Below, in pieces: positions 47,221 through 57,963 of a DNA stretch of 64,000 nucleotides. The stretch's first letter is position 1. Each line of letters opens with the position of its first letter. Both the position numbers and the translations under genes were made by a program. Below the pieces are notes generated by a model that saw only the letters and a list, made by a program, of their open reading frames with translations, was not told the DNA's origin and did not search any database. Origin of the DNA: Muribaculaceae bacterium (lineage in GTDB: Bacteria; Bacteroidota; Bacteroidia; Bacteroidales; Muribaculaceae); assembly GCA_022508985.1 (NCBI GenBank), contig JAFLUA010000002.1, positions 62,001 through 126,000 on the forward strand, written 5' to 3'.

Positions 47221-48129
47221 TTGAAAAACGTAATCGAAATAAACAATCTGTCGAAAGCCTACGGCAATGTGCAGGCGCTAGACTCGGTGTCGTTCTCGGT
47301 GGCACGCGGAGAACTGTTCGGGCTGATAGGGCCTGATGGAGCGGGCAAAACAACGCTGTTCCGACTGCTAACGACCCTTATCCGCCCTGACGACGGCATG
47401 GCAACGGTCGAAGGGCTGGATATCGTGCACGACTATCGCGCTATCCGCGAACAGGTGGGCTATATGCCGGGGCGGTTCTCGCTCTATCCCGATTTGACGG
47501 TCGAGGAGAATCTGAATTTCTTTGCGGCGCTGTTCGGCACACGAGTCGAGGAGTCTTACGACCTTGTCGCTCCGATTTATCGGCAGATAGAGCCCTTCAA
47601 AAAACGCCGTGCGGGCAAACTTTCGGGCGGCATGAAACAGAAACTCGCGCTGTCGTGTGCATTGATCCACCGTCCGTCAGTGCTGTTTCTCGACGAGCCG
47701 ACAACGGGCGTGGATGCCGTTTCGCGCAGCGAGTTCTGGGATATGCTCTCAGAACTGAAAACCAAAGGGATAACCATACTCGTCTCGACCCCTTATATGG
47801 ACGAAGCGCGGCGCTGTGACCGCATCGCACTCTGCAACGAGGGTCGTATTATGCACATCGATACGCCGCAAAATATCGTAGGCGGTTTCGGAGGCAAACT
47901 CTATGCCGTTGCCGCCAACAATATGTTTGCGCTGTTGCAGGCGGCACGGTCGGCGACGGGCGTGGCGGAGTGCTATCCGTTCGGCGACACGCACCACCTT
48001 GTTGCCGTAGAGGGCTTTTCGGCCGAACTATTTGTTTCGGAGATGCAGGGCCAAATGATTAAAAATCTGCACATCGAGCGGTGCGAGCCGACAATCGAAG
48101 ATGTATTCATAAAGCTGATGCAACGATGA
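47221..48129 (+). CDS. ABC transporter ATPase (YbhF N-half-like), TTG start
   Basis: 302 aa, Walker A GPDGAGKTT, LSGGMKQK. Confidence 0.92.
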   Translation: MKNVIEINNLSKAYGNVQALDSVSFSVARGELFGLIGPDGAGKTTLFRLLTTLIRPDDGMATVEGLDIVHDYRAIREQVGYMPGRFSLYPDLTVEENLNFFAALFGTRVEESYDLVAPIYRQIEPFKKRRAGKLSGGMKQKLALSCALIHRPSVLFLDEPTTGVDAVSRSEFWDMLSELKTKGITILVSTPYMDEARRCDRIALCNEGRIMHIDTPQNIVGGFGGKLYAVAANNMFALLQAARSATGVAECYPFGDTHHLVAVEGFSAELFVSEMQGQMIKNLHIERCEPTIEDVFIKLMQR

Positions 48130-48866
48130 AAGAGAATGTCATATCCGTCCGTGAACTGACCAAGCGTTTCGGCGACTTTACCGCCGTCGACCGCATTACG
48201 TTCGATGTCCGTCGCGGAGAGATTTTCGGATTCCTCGGAGCCAACGGCGCAGGCAAGACCACCGCTATGCGTATGTTGTGCGGATTGAGTTTCCCCACTT
48301 CGGGCAGCGGCACGGTCGCGGGTTTCGACATTATGCGCGAGGGCGAAAAAATCAAGCGGCGCATAGGATATATGAGCCAGCGTTTTTCACTATACGATGA
48401 TTTGACCGTCTGGGAGAATATCCGTCTGTTTGCAGGCATCTACGGACTTACGCCTTACAGAACAAAGCGTCGTGCCGTCGAACTACTGTCGCGTCTCGAT
48501 TTCCGCAGCGAACGCAATACGCTTGTAGGGTCACTGCCGCTCGGCTGGAAACAGAAACTCGCCTTCTCGATTGCCACGCTACACAATCCTGAAATCGTCT
48601 TTTTAGACGAGCCGACTGGCGGTGTCGACCCCATCACGCGCCGTCAGTTCTGGGAGTTGATATACGAGGCAGCCGACCGGGGCACGACCGTATTCGTCAC
48701 GACGCATTATATGGACGAGGCAGAGTACTGTACGCGCGTCTCAATAATGGTCGACGGAGAAGTCCGCGCACTCGACACTCCTGCCGCACTGAAACGACAA
48801 TTTGCCGCCGAGTCGATGGACGAAGTGTTCCGCACGCTCGCACGCGGCGCAAAACGAGCCGAATAG
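48126..48866 (+). CDS. ABC transporter ATPase (YbhF C-half-like)
   Basis: ATG at 48126 overlaps previous stop (ATGA); VRELTKRFGDFTAVDRITFDVRRGEIFGFLGANGAGKTT. Confidence 0.92.
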   Translation: MKENVISVRELTKRFGDFTAVDRITFDVRRGEIFGFLGANGAGKTTAMRMLCGLSFPTSGSGTVAGFDIMREGEKIKRRIGYMSQRFSLYDDLTVWENIRLFAGIYGLTPYRTKRRAVELLSRLDFRSERNTLVGSLPLGWKQKLAFSIATLHNPEIVFLDEPTGGVDPITRRQFWELIYEAADRGTTVFVTTHYMDEAEYCTRVSIMVDGEVRALDTPAALKRQFAAESMDEVFRTLARGAKRAE

Positions 48867-48868
48867 AT

Positions 48869-49963
48869 ATGAAGACCGATTTTTTGAAATTCGTCCGAAA
48901 GGAGTTTTTGCACATTCTACGAGACAAGCGCACGCTGTTGATAGTGCTGTTGCAGCCCGCCGTAATGCTGCTGCTCTTCGGGTTCGCCATATCGACCGAA
49001 GTGAACGACGTGCGAGTGGTGGTCGTTGCGCCGAATCTTACGGACGGCGTAAAAGATGCCGTAAACCGTGTGGCTGCCAATCCTAATTTTTCATTCTGCG
49101 GCTATATCTCCCAAAATGAGGTTGATGATGTATTGCGTGGTGGCGATGTTGCGGCGGTGGTCGTCTTTGCCGCCGACTATGACCGGCGTATGATGCAGAC
49201 GGCACTTGGCGAACCCGCAGCGACGCCCGTGCAGATAGTCGTCGATGCCTCGAATACCAACATAGCCAGCTCAGCCTCGGCCTATCTGCAAAACATTATC
49301 GCGGGCACGGCATCGGCGCAGTCGATGTTCGAGACACACCTGCTCTACAATCCGCAGATGAAGAGTGCCTACAACTTCGTGCCGGGCATTATGGGCGTAA
49401 TCTTCATTCTTGTCTGCGCAATGATGACTTCGGTGTCGATTGTCCGCGAAAAGGAGGTCGGAACGATGGAGGTGCTACTCGTATCACCCGTGCGCCCGAT
49501 GCGAATCATTGTCGCCAAGATGATTCCCTATTTCGCTATCTCGTGCGTGACACTCGCCATCATTCTGCTACTGTCGCGCTATGTACTCGATGTGCCGATG
49601 AGCGGCGGTGTGGGCGGCATCGTCGGCCTGTCGATGCTCTATCTCGCTTTAGCACTCGCTTTCGGACTGCTTATATCCACCTTTGCCAGCACACAGGTCG
49701 CCGCGTGGTTGGTCTCGGCGGTGGTTATGCTTATGCCGATGGTGATGCTGTCGGGTATGCTCTTCCCCATAGAAAACCTGCCGCTAGTATTGCAGGGCGT
49801 GTCGTGCATCATTCCGGCACGCTGGTATATCGCCGCCGTGCGCAAGATGATGATCGAAGGGCTGCCGTTCAGTGCCGTGTTGCACGAATTTGCCGTTCTG
49901 TGCACGATGCTCGTCGCATTGGTGGGGCTGTCGCTCAAGAAGTTTAACGACAAACTCGAATAA
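48869..49963 (+). CDS. ABC-2 type permease (YbhS-like)
   Basis: 364 aa, ABC-2 topology, VREKEVGTMEVLLVSPVRP. Confidence 0.92.
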   Translation: MKTDFLKFVRKEFLHILRDKRTLLIVLLQPAVMLLLFGFAISTEVNDVRVVVVAPNLTDGVKDAVNRVAANPNFSFCGYISQNEVDDVLRGGDVAAVVVFAADYDRRMMQTALGEPAATPVQIVVDASNTNIASSASAYLQNIIAGTASAQSMFETHLLYNPQMKSAYNFVPGIMGVIFILVCAMMTSVSIVREKEVGTMEVLLVSPVRPMRIIVAKMIPYFAISCVTLAIILLLSRYVLDVPMSGGVGGIVGLSMLYLALALAFGLLISTFASTQVAAWLVSAVVMLMPMVMLSGMLFPIENLPLVLQGVSCIIPARWYIAAVRKMMIEGLPFSAVLHEFAVLCTMLVALVGLSLKKFNDKLE

Positions 49964-49968
49964 CTGCT

Positions 49969-51075
49969 ATGCGTACACTTCTGATACTGATACAAAAGGA
50001 GTTTCTGCAAATACGCCGCAATTCGTTCCTGCCGCGACTTATCGTCGCTTTCCCGATATTGATTATGCTCATTATGCCGTGGATTACGACGATGGACGTC
50101 CGCCACGTCGGGGTCGCTGTCATCGACAACGACCGCTCTTCGGTCTCGCGGCGCATCATCTCGCATATCGGTGCAACGGAGTGGTTTACGCTCCGTGATG
50201 GCGCGCCGGACTATGCAACGGCTCTGCGGCAACTGGAACAGGGAGAGGTAGATGTTATAGTCGAGATTCCGCACCACTTCGAGCGCGATATGATCCTCGC
50301 CACGCCACAGCCCATAAACATCTCCGCAAACTCGGTGAATGCGACCAAAGGCTCGCTCGGTATGCAGTATGTTCTGCAAACCATTGCCCGAACACTCCGC
50401 GAGTTGCAGACGGAACGGGGCATCACGACATCGGTCGCGGAGTTGGCCGTCGTGCAGAACCGCTACAATCCGACGCTCAACTATCGGCACTATATGATTC
50501 CCGCGTTGATGATTATGCTCCTCATTCTGATATGCTGTTTTCTGCCAACGCTCAATATCGTGGGCGAGAAAGAGACGGGAACTATCGAGCAGATAAACGT
50601 CACGCCACTCAGCAAACTCACCTTCACACTCGGAAAACTGATTCCATACTGGATAATCGGGTTGTTCGTGCTTACGGTGGCGATATTGGTTGCCCGGCTG
50701 GTCTATGGTTTGTGGCCCGCCGGGTCGTTCGGCACAATCTATCTGGCGGCAATGCTATTCATCTTCACGATGTCGGGATTCAGTGTCGTATTGGCCAATA
50801 TATCCGACACTATGCAGCAGGCTGTGTTCGTGATGTTCTTTTTCGTGATGATATTCGTGCTGATGAGCGGACTGATGACGCCCATCGAGTCGATGCCCCG
50901 CTGGTCGCAGACGGTAACGATGTTCCTGCCGCCGCGATACTTCATAGAGGTTATGCGCGCGGTCTACCTGAAAGGCACGACGATGGCGGAACTTTGGCAC
51001 AACTTTGCCGCACTCTGTGCCTTTGCCATGCTATTCAATCTTCTCGCCGCCGCAACTTATAAGAAGCAGGCGTAA
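49969..51075 (+). CDS. ABC-2 type permease (YbhR-like)
   Basis: 368 aa, VGEKETGTIEQINVTPLSK. Confidence 0.92.
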   Translation: MRTLLILIQKEFLQIRRNSFLPRLIVAFPILIMLIMPWITTMDVRHVGVAVIDNDRSSVSRRIISHIGATEWFTLRDGAPDYATALRQLEQGEVDVIVEIPHHFERDMILATPQPINISANSVNATKGSLGMQYVLQTIARTLRELQTERGITTSVAELAVVQNRYNPTLNYRHYMIPALMIMLLILICCFLPTLNIVGEKETGTIEQINVTPLSKLTFTLGKLIPYWIIGLFVLTVAILVARLVYGLWPAGSFGTIYLAAMLFIFTMSGFSVVLANISDTMQQAVFVMFFFVMIFVLMSGLMTPIESMPRWSQTVTMFLPPRYFIEVMRAVYLKGTTMAELWHNFAALCAFAMLFNLLAAATYKKQA

Positions 51076-51160
51076 TAAAGAACTTTGTTTTAGTCATTTC
51101 TCATAGTCATAACTGTCCTTTCACTAAAATTTGTTATCTTTGCAGAAAGGATTTCTGACT

Positions 51161-53215
51161 ATGATAAGAATACAACGACATATACTATTTGTCTTTGCAT
51201 TTATTGCCTCCGTATTTTGCGGCGAGGCACAAGTCAATACCGACCAAGTGCTGCGAATAGGACAAAATGCCTTGTATTTTGAAGATTATATGCTGTCGAT
51301 ACAGTATTTCAATCAGGCAATACAAGCCAAGCCATATCTGGCTCAGCCCTATTTCTTTAGAGCTATAGCCAAACTCAATCTCGAAGACTACAGTGGTGCC
51401 GAAGCCGATGCATCGACGGCATTGTCGCTTAACCCTTATCTCACCGACGCGTGGGAAGTGCGCGGGGTCGCAAGGCAAAACCTCGGGTTAAACCGTCAGG
51501 CTATCGAAGACTACTCCGAAGCGTTGAAACTATTGCCGCGAAATCGTCAGTTGCTATTCAACAAAGCACTTGCGCTAAACGAAATCAAAGACTATGGCGC
51601 AGCGGCCGAAACATTTGAAGAACTCATCCGCTACTACCCTGGATTTGAAAACGCTTATCTGGGCCGCGCTCGTGTAGAACTGGCTCAAGCCGATACGACA
51701 GCCGCGCTAAACGACATTGAGAAAGCATTAAAAATCAATGCGAACACACTCAATGCATATATCATGCGCGCCGATATTGCCATTAGCAGCGAAGGCGACT
51801 TCCAACAAGCCCTTTCCGACATCGACCATGCCATACGCTTGCAACCGCGCCTCGCCGGGCTCTATATCAACCGCGCCTTTCTGCGCTATAAACTCGACTC
51901 CTACAGCGGAGCTATGGCCGACTACGACTATGCCCTCACCCTCGACCCGCTAAATGCCATAGCGCTATTCAACCGCGGATTGCTGTTGGCGGAGGTCAAT
52001 GCCAACGACCTTGCTCTCGACGACTTTAATCGCGTGCTCGAACTCGATCCCGACGACTATCGCGCATTGTACAACCGCGCTATAATACACAGGGCAAAAG
52101 GCAATTACGACCAAGCTGTTGCCGACATATCGCGTGTGGCCCAACAATTTCCCGACTTTCCGGGCGCTTTCTATCTTCGTGCTTCTATTTATCGTGAGCA
52201 AGGGCGCCTTGCCAAAGCCGAAGACGACTATAAAAAAGCAAACGCGCTATCGAAAGCCCTCACACCGGCCGTTGCCGAAAAATATGAGAGCATTACAGCT
52301 ACAGCGCCTTCGGTTGGAGATAGCAACGAAGACGATGCGCCTGAAACGCCGAGCGAAGGAGAAGTGTCTCGCCGTTTTGCCACCCTCCTCACAGTTGACG
52401 ACAATGCCGATTTTCGCGAAGAATACAACAACAGTGCCATTCGCGGCCGCATACAAGACCGCAACATCAATGTAGAAGTCGAAGGCATGATGTTGTTGTC
52501 GTTCTATTCATCGCCCACAGAGCTACGGCGCAACACTTACTATGTGCGCGAAGTCGACGACTTGAATGCCACGCGCATGTTGCGTTTTGTCCTGATTGTT
52601 ACCAACGATGTGCCCACTATCGACGAAGCGTCAGCGGCACGCCATTTTCAATCAATCGACTACTATAATTCATATCTATCAACTCATCAAGCCAGACCTA
52701 TCGATTACATAGGCCGCGCCCTCGATTTTCTCACCGTACGCGATTATGTAAACGCCGAGAAAGATGCCGAGCGTGCAATAGCGCTCACGCCCGACCTCGT
52801 GTTGGCATATATGGTGAAGGCACAGGCTGCATACGGCCGCTATATCCTCGAGAAAAACACAACAAAGGGTGGCGACTCCTCTAAACTCGATGCGCTAACA
52901 CGCGCATCTCTCGCTCGTAAGGCGCTCGAAGATATCCTTGCCGACTACAATAAAATTATCGAGTTGTCGCCTCGCATGAATATAGCATGGTTTAACAAGG
53001 GTAATATCTTACTAGAGATGGAAGACTATAATGGAGCCGCTCAAGCTTATACACAAGCCATAGAACTAAAACCCGACTTCGGCGAAGCCTACTACAACCG
53101 TGGTTATATAGCACTCCGTGCCGGCCTCCAAAATGAAGGCGTGGCCGACCTCGGCAAAGCCGGCGAACTGGGCGTAATCCCAGCCTACAACCTCATAAAG
53201 AGGATGACACGATAA
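51161..53215 (+). CDS. Exported tetratricopeptide-repeat protein
   Basis: ATG 51161 MIRIQRHILFVFAFIASVFCGEAQ; two blocks of TPRs; TATCTTTG -7 element at 51135-51142. Confidence 0.88.
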   Translation: MIRIQRHILFVFAFIASVFCGEAQVNTDQVLRIGQNALYFEDYMLSIQYFNQAIQAKPYLAQPYFFRAIAKLNLEDYSGAEADASTALSLNPYLTDAWEVRGVARQNLGLNRQAIEDYSEALKLLPRNRQLLFNKALALNEIKDYGAAAETFEELIRYYPGFENAYLGRARVELAQADTTAALNDIEKALKINANTLNAYIMRADIAISSEGDFQQALSDIDHAIRLQPRLAGLYINRAFLRYKLDSYSGAMADYDYALTLDPLNAIALFNRGLLLAEVNANDLALDDFNRVLELDPDDYRALYNRAIIHRAKGNYDQAVADISRVAQQFPDFPGAFYLRASIYREQGRLAKAEDDYKKANALSKALTPAVAEKYESITATAPSVGDSNEDDAPETPSEGEVSRRFATLLTVDDNADFREEYNNSAIRGRIQDRNINVEVEGMMLLSFYSSPTELRRNTYYVREVDDLNATRMLRFVLIVTNDVPTIDEASAARHFQSIDYYNSYLSTHQARPIDYIGRALDFLTVRDYVNAEKDAERAIALTPDLVLAYMVKAQAAYGRYILEKNTTKGGDSSKLDALTRASLARKALEDILADYNKIIELSPRMNIAWFNKGNILLEMEDYNGAAQAYTQAIELKPDFGEAYYNRGYIALRAGLQNEGVADLGKAGELGVIPAYNLIKRMTR

Positions 53216-53232
53216 AAAGTATTTGCAAATTT

Positions 53233-54474
53233 TTATTTTACGATTTTGCCACGTAGATATATGCTACCTATCCAGGGAGTGGTGTATGCGTAAGGTATGA
53301 ACGCAAGCGACGGCATCGGTTTGGTAATAATGAACGACGCCCGTCGCCCCGGTGTAATGGCTCCGACAACATCTGAAAGCCCCATTGCAGCCGCACCGTT
53401 GATAGTACATGCCGCAAGCGCTTCTGCAGGCGTCAATTTCATTTTGATACAAGCCAAAGCCCATACCATGCGCATATCGCCCGACGGAGAAGAGCCCGGG
53501 TTGTAATCTGAAGCGAGAGCCACCGTAAGACCGGCATCTATGGCCTGCCGCGCCGGAGCGTATGGCATCCCGAGGAAGAACGACGCTCCGGGCAACATCG
53601 TAGCTACAGTGTTGCTCGTGCGCAAAACGTCAATTTCATCTTTACCCATTCTCTCAAGGTGGTCAACCGACAGAGCGTTGTGTTTCACTCCTATCTGCAC
53701 CCCACCCGAGCAATCGAGTTCGTTAGCGTGAATTTTAGGCAACATACCATATTTCGCTGCCGCCTCGAGAATGCGGTCGGTTTCATCGACAGTAAAGAAG
53801 CCTTTGTCACAGAACACGTCGACATATTCGGCAAGGCCATCTGCCGCAACAGCAGGCAGCATTTCTGAAATAAGCATATCAACGTAGTCTGTCTGCCGGC
53901 CCACAAAGGCACGGCCCACAGCATGAGCTCCAAGGAATGTTATTTTTACGTCGGCGGGTATGCTTTCACGAATTCGGGCAGCCACACGCAGCATTTTCAA
54001 TTCGTCGGCGGTATTAAGACCGTAGCCGCTTTTTATCTCCAAGGCTCCGGTCCCTTTAGCCATCATCTCACGTGCACGTTCGAGCGACTGGCGAAATAGT
54101 TCATCTTCTGATGTGTCGTGCAGACGGTCGGCCGAATTAAGTATTCCGCCTCCACGTTTTGCTATTTCCTCATAACTCAATCCGTTTATTTTATCGAGGA
54201 ATTCGCCATCGCGAGTGCCTGAGTAGACAATATGTGTATGCGAATCGCAAAATGCAGGCAAAACATAGCCACCACGAGCATCAATTATCTCATGTTGCGA
54301 CGATAGCGAAAAATCAAACGACACCATCGGCCCTATTTGTTCGATAGTGCCATCGGCCGACACCGAAAGCCACGCATCGCTTATCGTAGCGGCCGTCGCC
54401 ATATCGTGCCCCGAGAGGCGCGTCACATCTTGCGGCAAGCAGATGTGAAGTTGCCCTATGTTTATAACGTACAT
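53233..54474 (-). CDS. hutI: Imidazolonepropionase
   Basis: 413 aa, CDSHTHIVYSGTRDGEF. Confidence 0.96.
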   Translation of the reverse strand: MYVINIGQLHICLPQDVTRLSGHDMATAATISDAWLSVSADGTIEQIGPMVSFDFSLSSQHEIIDARGGYVLPAFCDSHTHIVYSGTRDGEFLDKINGLSYEEIAKRGGGILNSADRLHDTSEDELFRQSLERAREMMAKGTGALEIKSGYGLNTADELKMLRVAARIRESIPADVKITFLGAHAVGRAFVGRQTDYVDMLISEMLPAVAADGLAEYVDVFCDKGFFTVDETDRILEAAAKYGMLPKIHANELDCSGGVQIGVKHNALSVDHLERMGKDEIDVLRTSNTVATMLPGASFFLGMPYAPARQAIDAGLTVALASDYNPGSSPSGDMRMVWALACIKMKLTPAEALAACTINGAAAMGLSDVVGAITPGRRASFIITKPMPSLAFIPYAYTTPWIGSIYLRGKIVK

Positions 54475-55958
54475 TCTTCTACAAATTTAACGGCACGCTC
54501 AATGAGTGGCGACATCACAGTATCGACATCGATAAAGGGAACAATCTTACGGAAATCGCTATAAAGAGTTTCTACCGTTGCCGATGATTTTGTCGGACGC
54601 CTGAACTCAAGCGCCTGAGCCGCCGTAAACAACTCTATAGCTATCACTCGCGTGGTATTATTGACAACGCGGAGCAGCTTTGTAGCGGCGTTAGAGCCCA
54701 TCGACACATGGTCTTCCTGGCCTTGCGACGACGGGATGGAATCGCAAGAGGCAGGCCAACAAAGGCCCTTGCTTTGGCTGACAATAGAGGCGGCCGCATA
54801 CTGCGCTATCATAAAGCCGCTGTTGAGGCCCGGCTTGGCTACAAGGAACGAGGGCAAGCCTCGAGTGCCACCAATGAGTTTATAAATTCTACGCTCGGAG
54901 ATATTAGACAATTCGGTAAGGGCAACAGCAAGGAAATCCATTGGCAACGCGATAGGCTCGCCGTGGAAATTTCCTGCCGATACAATAATATCTTCGTCGG
55001 GGAATATTGTAGGATTATCGGTAGGGCTATTTATCTCATTTTCGAGGATAGAACCTGCGTAGTTAATCGTGTCGAGAACAGCTCCATGAACTTGCGGTAT
55101 GCAACGAAAAGAATATGGGTCTTGCACATGCTCTTTATGACGTGCTATCATTGCACTACCATCAAGAAGGCCACGCATGATTTCGGCCACGCTAATTTGT
55201 CCGGCCTGATGCCGCACACCATTAACCTGGTGCCCAAACGGCTCGATGCGACCATCGAAGGCGTCGAGCGACATAGCAGCCACAGCATTGGCCACGTTAA
55301 AAAGTTTACGAGCACGATATACGGCCCACACACCATGAGCCGACATAAATTGCGTGCCATTGAGCAATGCCAAGCCTTCTTTCGACATCAGGTGCACCGC
55401 ATCCCACCCTTTTTCTGCGAGGACACGCGCTGCCGGTTGTATTTCGCCCTCGTACTCTACTTCTCCGAGGCCAAGCAGTGGCAAGCACATATTGGCCAAG
55501 GGCGCGAGGTCGCCTGAGGCGCCGAGAGAGCCTTGTTGATATACTACCGGAATAACATCATTGTTGAAAAAGTCGACTAAACGCTCTACTGTCGACAACT
55601 GCACACCTGAGTTACCATAGCTTAGCGACTGTATCTTCAACAATAGCATCATTTTAACTACCTTAGAGTCGACCCTCTCGCCCACGCCGCAAGCGTGCGA
55701 CATCACCAAGTTGCTTTGTAGCTGCGACAGGTCGTCGGCACTGATAGATATATTGCACAACGAACCAAAACCCGTTGTTATACCATAAACAGGTTCGCTG
55801 CAATTAGCTATTTTATTATCGAGATATTCGCGGCAACGAACAATGCGGTTGCGAGCATCGTCGCTGAGAGCTAATTTGACGTTGTTTTCTACTATCCGAC
55901 AAGCGTCGTCGATAGTTAAATGATCTGATGATATATAATGAATATTATTCATTTTCAA
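54462..55958 (-). CDS. hutH: Histidine ammonia-lyase
   Basis: 498 aa, QGSLGASGDLAPLA MIO motif. Confidence 0.97.
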   Translation of the reverse strand: MKMNNIHYISSDHLTIDDACRIVENNVKLALSDDARNRIVRCREYLDNKIANCSEPVYGITTGFGSLCNISISADDLSQLQSNLVMSHACGVGERVDSKVVKMMLLLKIQSLSYGNSGVQLSTVERLVDFFNNDVIPVVYQQGSLGASGDLAPLANMCLPLLGLGEVEYEGEIQPAARVLAEKGWDAVHLMSKEGLALLNGTQFMSAHGVWAVYRARKLFNVANAVAAMSLDAFDGRIEPFGHQVNGVRHQAGQISVAEIMRGLLDGSAMIARHKEHVQDPYSFRCIPQVHGAVLDTINYAGSILENEINSPTDNPTIFPDEDIIVSAGNFHGEPIALPMDFLAVALTELSNISERRIYKLIGGTRGLPSFLVAKPGLNSGFMIAQYAAASIVSQSKGLCWPASCDSIPSSQGQEDHVSMGSNAATKLLRVVNNTTRVIAIELFTAAQALEFRRPTKSSATVETLYSDFRKIVPFIDVDTVMSPLIERAVKFVEECTL

Positions 55959-57963
55959 GAGCTTTATCTATTATCGAATCCGAGGCATAATTAGGCATGG
56001 TAACAACCAGACCGGGTGTGCGTTCCATTTCGCGACGTATTGCATCGTTAGCACCTTTATTGCGTGCCCACGAACGACGAGCAATGCCATTGTTTACATC
56101 CCAAAGGAGCATCGAACGTATGCGGGCCTCAGCCTCGGACGAGCCATCGATTACCATGCCAAAGCCACCATTTATAACTTCGCCCCATCCAACACCACCG
56201 CCATTGTGAATCGACACCCATGTTGCGCCGCGGAAGGAGTCGCCTATAACATTTTGCACAGCCATATCGGCAGTGTAGCGCGACCCGTCGTAGATGTTAG
56301 ATGTCTCACGATAAGGCGAGTCGGTTCCCGATACGTCGTGGTGGTCACGACCCAGCACTATAGGTGCCGTTATTTCGCCACGTGCAATAGCTTCGTTGAA
56401 AGCAAGAGCTATCTTAGTGCGTCCCTCGGCATCGGCATACAAGATACGGGCCTGCGAACCTACTACGAGCTTGTTAGGCCCTGCTTCTTTAATCCAGTGA
56501 ATGTTGTCGTCGAGTTGACCTTTAATGTCGTCGGGGGCAGTGGCGCGTATTTGTTCAAGGACCTCGGCGGCTATACGGTCGGTGGCAGCAAGGTCGGAAG
56601 ACTCGCACGAAGTACATACCCAGCGGAAGGGTCCAAAGCCATAATCAAAGAAGAGCGGACCCATAATATCCTCAACATAGGACGGATAGCGGAAACGACC
56701 GTTTTCGCCCATGATATCGGCACCGGCCCTTGAGGCTTCGAGCATGAACGCATTGCCATAATCGAAGAAATACATACCACGCGCTGTTAGTTTATTTATG
56801 GCAGCCACCTGCCGACGGAGCGACTCGCGCACCTTTTCTTTGAATTCTTCGGGGCGGTCGGCCATCATCACCTTTGCTTCATCAAAACTTATACCCACGG
56901 GATAGTAGCCACCGGCCCATGGATTATGGAGAGACGTTTGGTCGGAACCAAGGTCGATATCAATGTCGTCTTCGGCAAGACGCTCCCACAAGTCGACTAC
57001 ATTGCCCAGATAAGCCAACGAAACGGCTTCTTTGGCGTCACGCGCCCGTCGCGCCCTGGCGAGTAACTCGTCGAGCGAAGTATACACCTCGTCGACCCAT
57101 CCTTGCGAGCGACGAGTCTCAACGGCTTTAGGATTAATCTCGGCGACGATTGTCACAACTCCGGAAATGTTACCGGCTTTAGGCTGGGCGCCCGACATGC
57201 CGCCAAGACCGGCGGTAACAAATATCATACCGCCCAATCCGTTTTGACCGTGTTTCAGTTTGCGACGCCCGGCGTTCATAACAGTTATCGTAGTGCCATG
57301 AACAATGCCCTGGGAGCCGATATACATATACGAGCCCGCCGTCATCTGGCCATATTGGCTAACGCCCATGGCGTTGAATCGCTCCCAATCGTCGGGTTTT
57401 GAGTAATTTGGGATAACCATACCATTTGTAACGACAACACGCGGTGCACCCTGGTGTGATGGAAAGAGGCCCAGTGGGTGGCCTGAGTACATCACTAAGG
57501 TCTGATTATCGGTCATTTCGCTCAAATACTTCATCGTAATGAGATATTGAGCCCAATTCTGGAAGACTGCCCCGTTGCCTCCATAAGTGATAAGCTCGTG
57601 CGGATGCTGAGCCACAGCCTTGTCGAGGTTGTTCTGTATCATCATCATTATAGCGGCGGCCTGACGTGAGCGTGCAGGATAGTCGTCGATATGGCGAGCA
57701 TGCATATCATAGTCGGGGCGGAAACGATACATATAGATTCGCCCATAGCGACGTAGCTCCTCGGCAAACTCGGGAGCGAGCACGGCGTGGTGCTTCTCCG
57801 GAAAATAACGCAATGCATTTTTTAATGCGAGACGCTCTTCGTCGGGTGTGAGTATTTTTTTACGTCGCGGCGCATGATTTACCGTCGCATCATAGGGCTT
57901 AGGCTCGGGCAGGATATCAGGGATACCTGCCGTTATCGCGTTTTGAAACTGCTCTTTTGTCAT
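55945..57963 (-). CDS. hutU: Urocanate hydratase
   Basis: 672 aa, TAGLGGMSGAQPKAGNISG. Confidence 0.96.
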   Translation of the reverse strand: MTKEQFQNAITAGIPDILPEPKPYDATVNHAPRRKKILTPDEERLALKNALRYFPEKHHAVLAPEFAEELRRYGRIYMYRFRPDYDMHARHIDDYPARSRQAAAIMMMIQNNLDKAVAQHPHELITYGGNGAVFQNWAQYLITMKYLSEMTDNQTLVMYSGHPLGLFPSHQGAPRVVVTNGMVIPNYSKPDDWERFNAMGVSQYGQMTAGSYMYIGSQGIVHGTTITVMNAGRRKLKHGQNGLGGMIFVTAGLGGMSGAQPKAGNISGVVTIVAEINPKAVETRRSQGWVDEVYTSLDELLARARRARDAKEAVSLAYLGNVVDLWERLAEDDIDIDLGSDQTSLHNPWAGGYYPVGISFDEAKVMMADRPEEFKEKVRESLRRQVAAINKLTARGMYFFDYGNAFMLEASRAGADIMGENGRFRYPSYVEDIMGPLFFDYGFGPFRWVCTSCESSDLAATDRIAAEVLEQIRATAPDDIKGQLDDNIHWIKEAGPNKLVVGSQARILYADAEGRTKIALAFNEAIARGEITAPIVLGRDHHDVSGTDSPYRETSNIYDGSRYTADMAVQNVIGDSFRGATWVSIHNGGGVGWGEVINGGFGMVIDGSSEAEARIRSMLLWDVNNGIARRSWARNKGANDAIRREMERTPGLVVTMPNYASDSIIDKALENE

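Noticed and set aside
49639-50490. 283-aa minus-strand ORF opposite the ABC permeases
   Set aside because: Fully antisense to two clear membrane-protein genes; no independent support.
54708-55517. 269-aa plus-strand ORF opposite hutH
   Set aside because: Antisense shadow of a well-supported gene.
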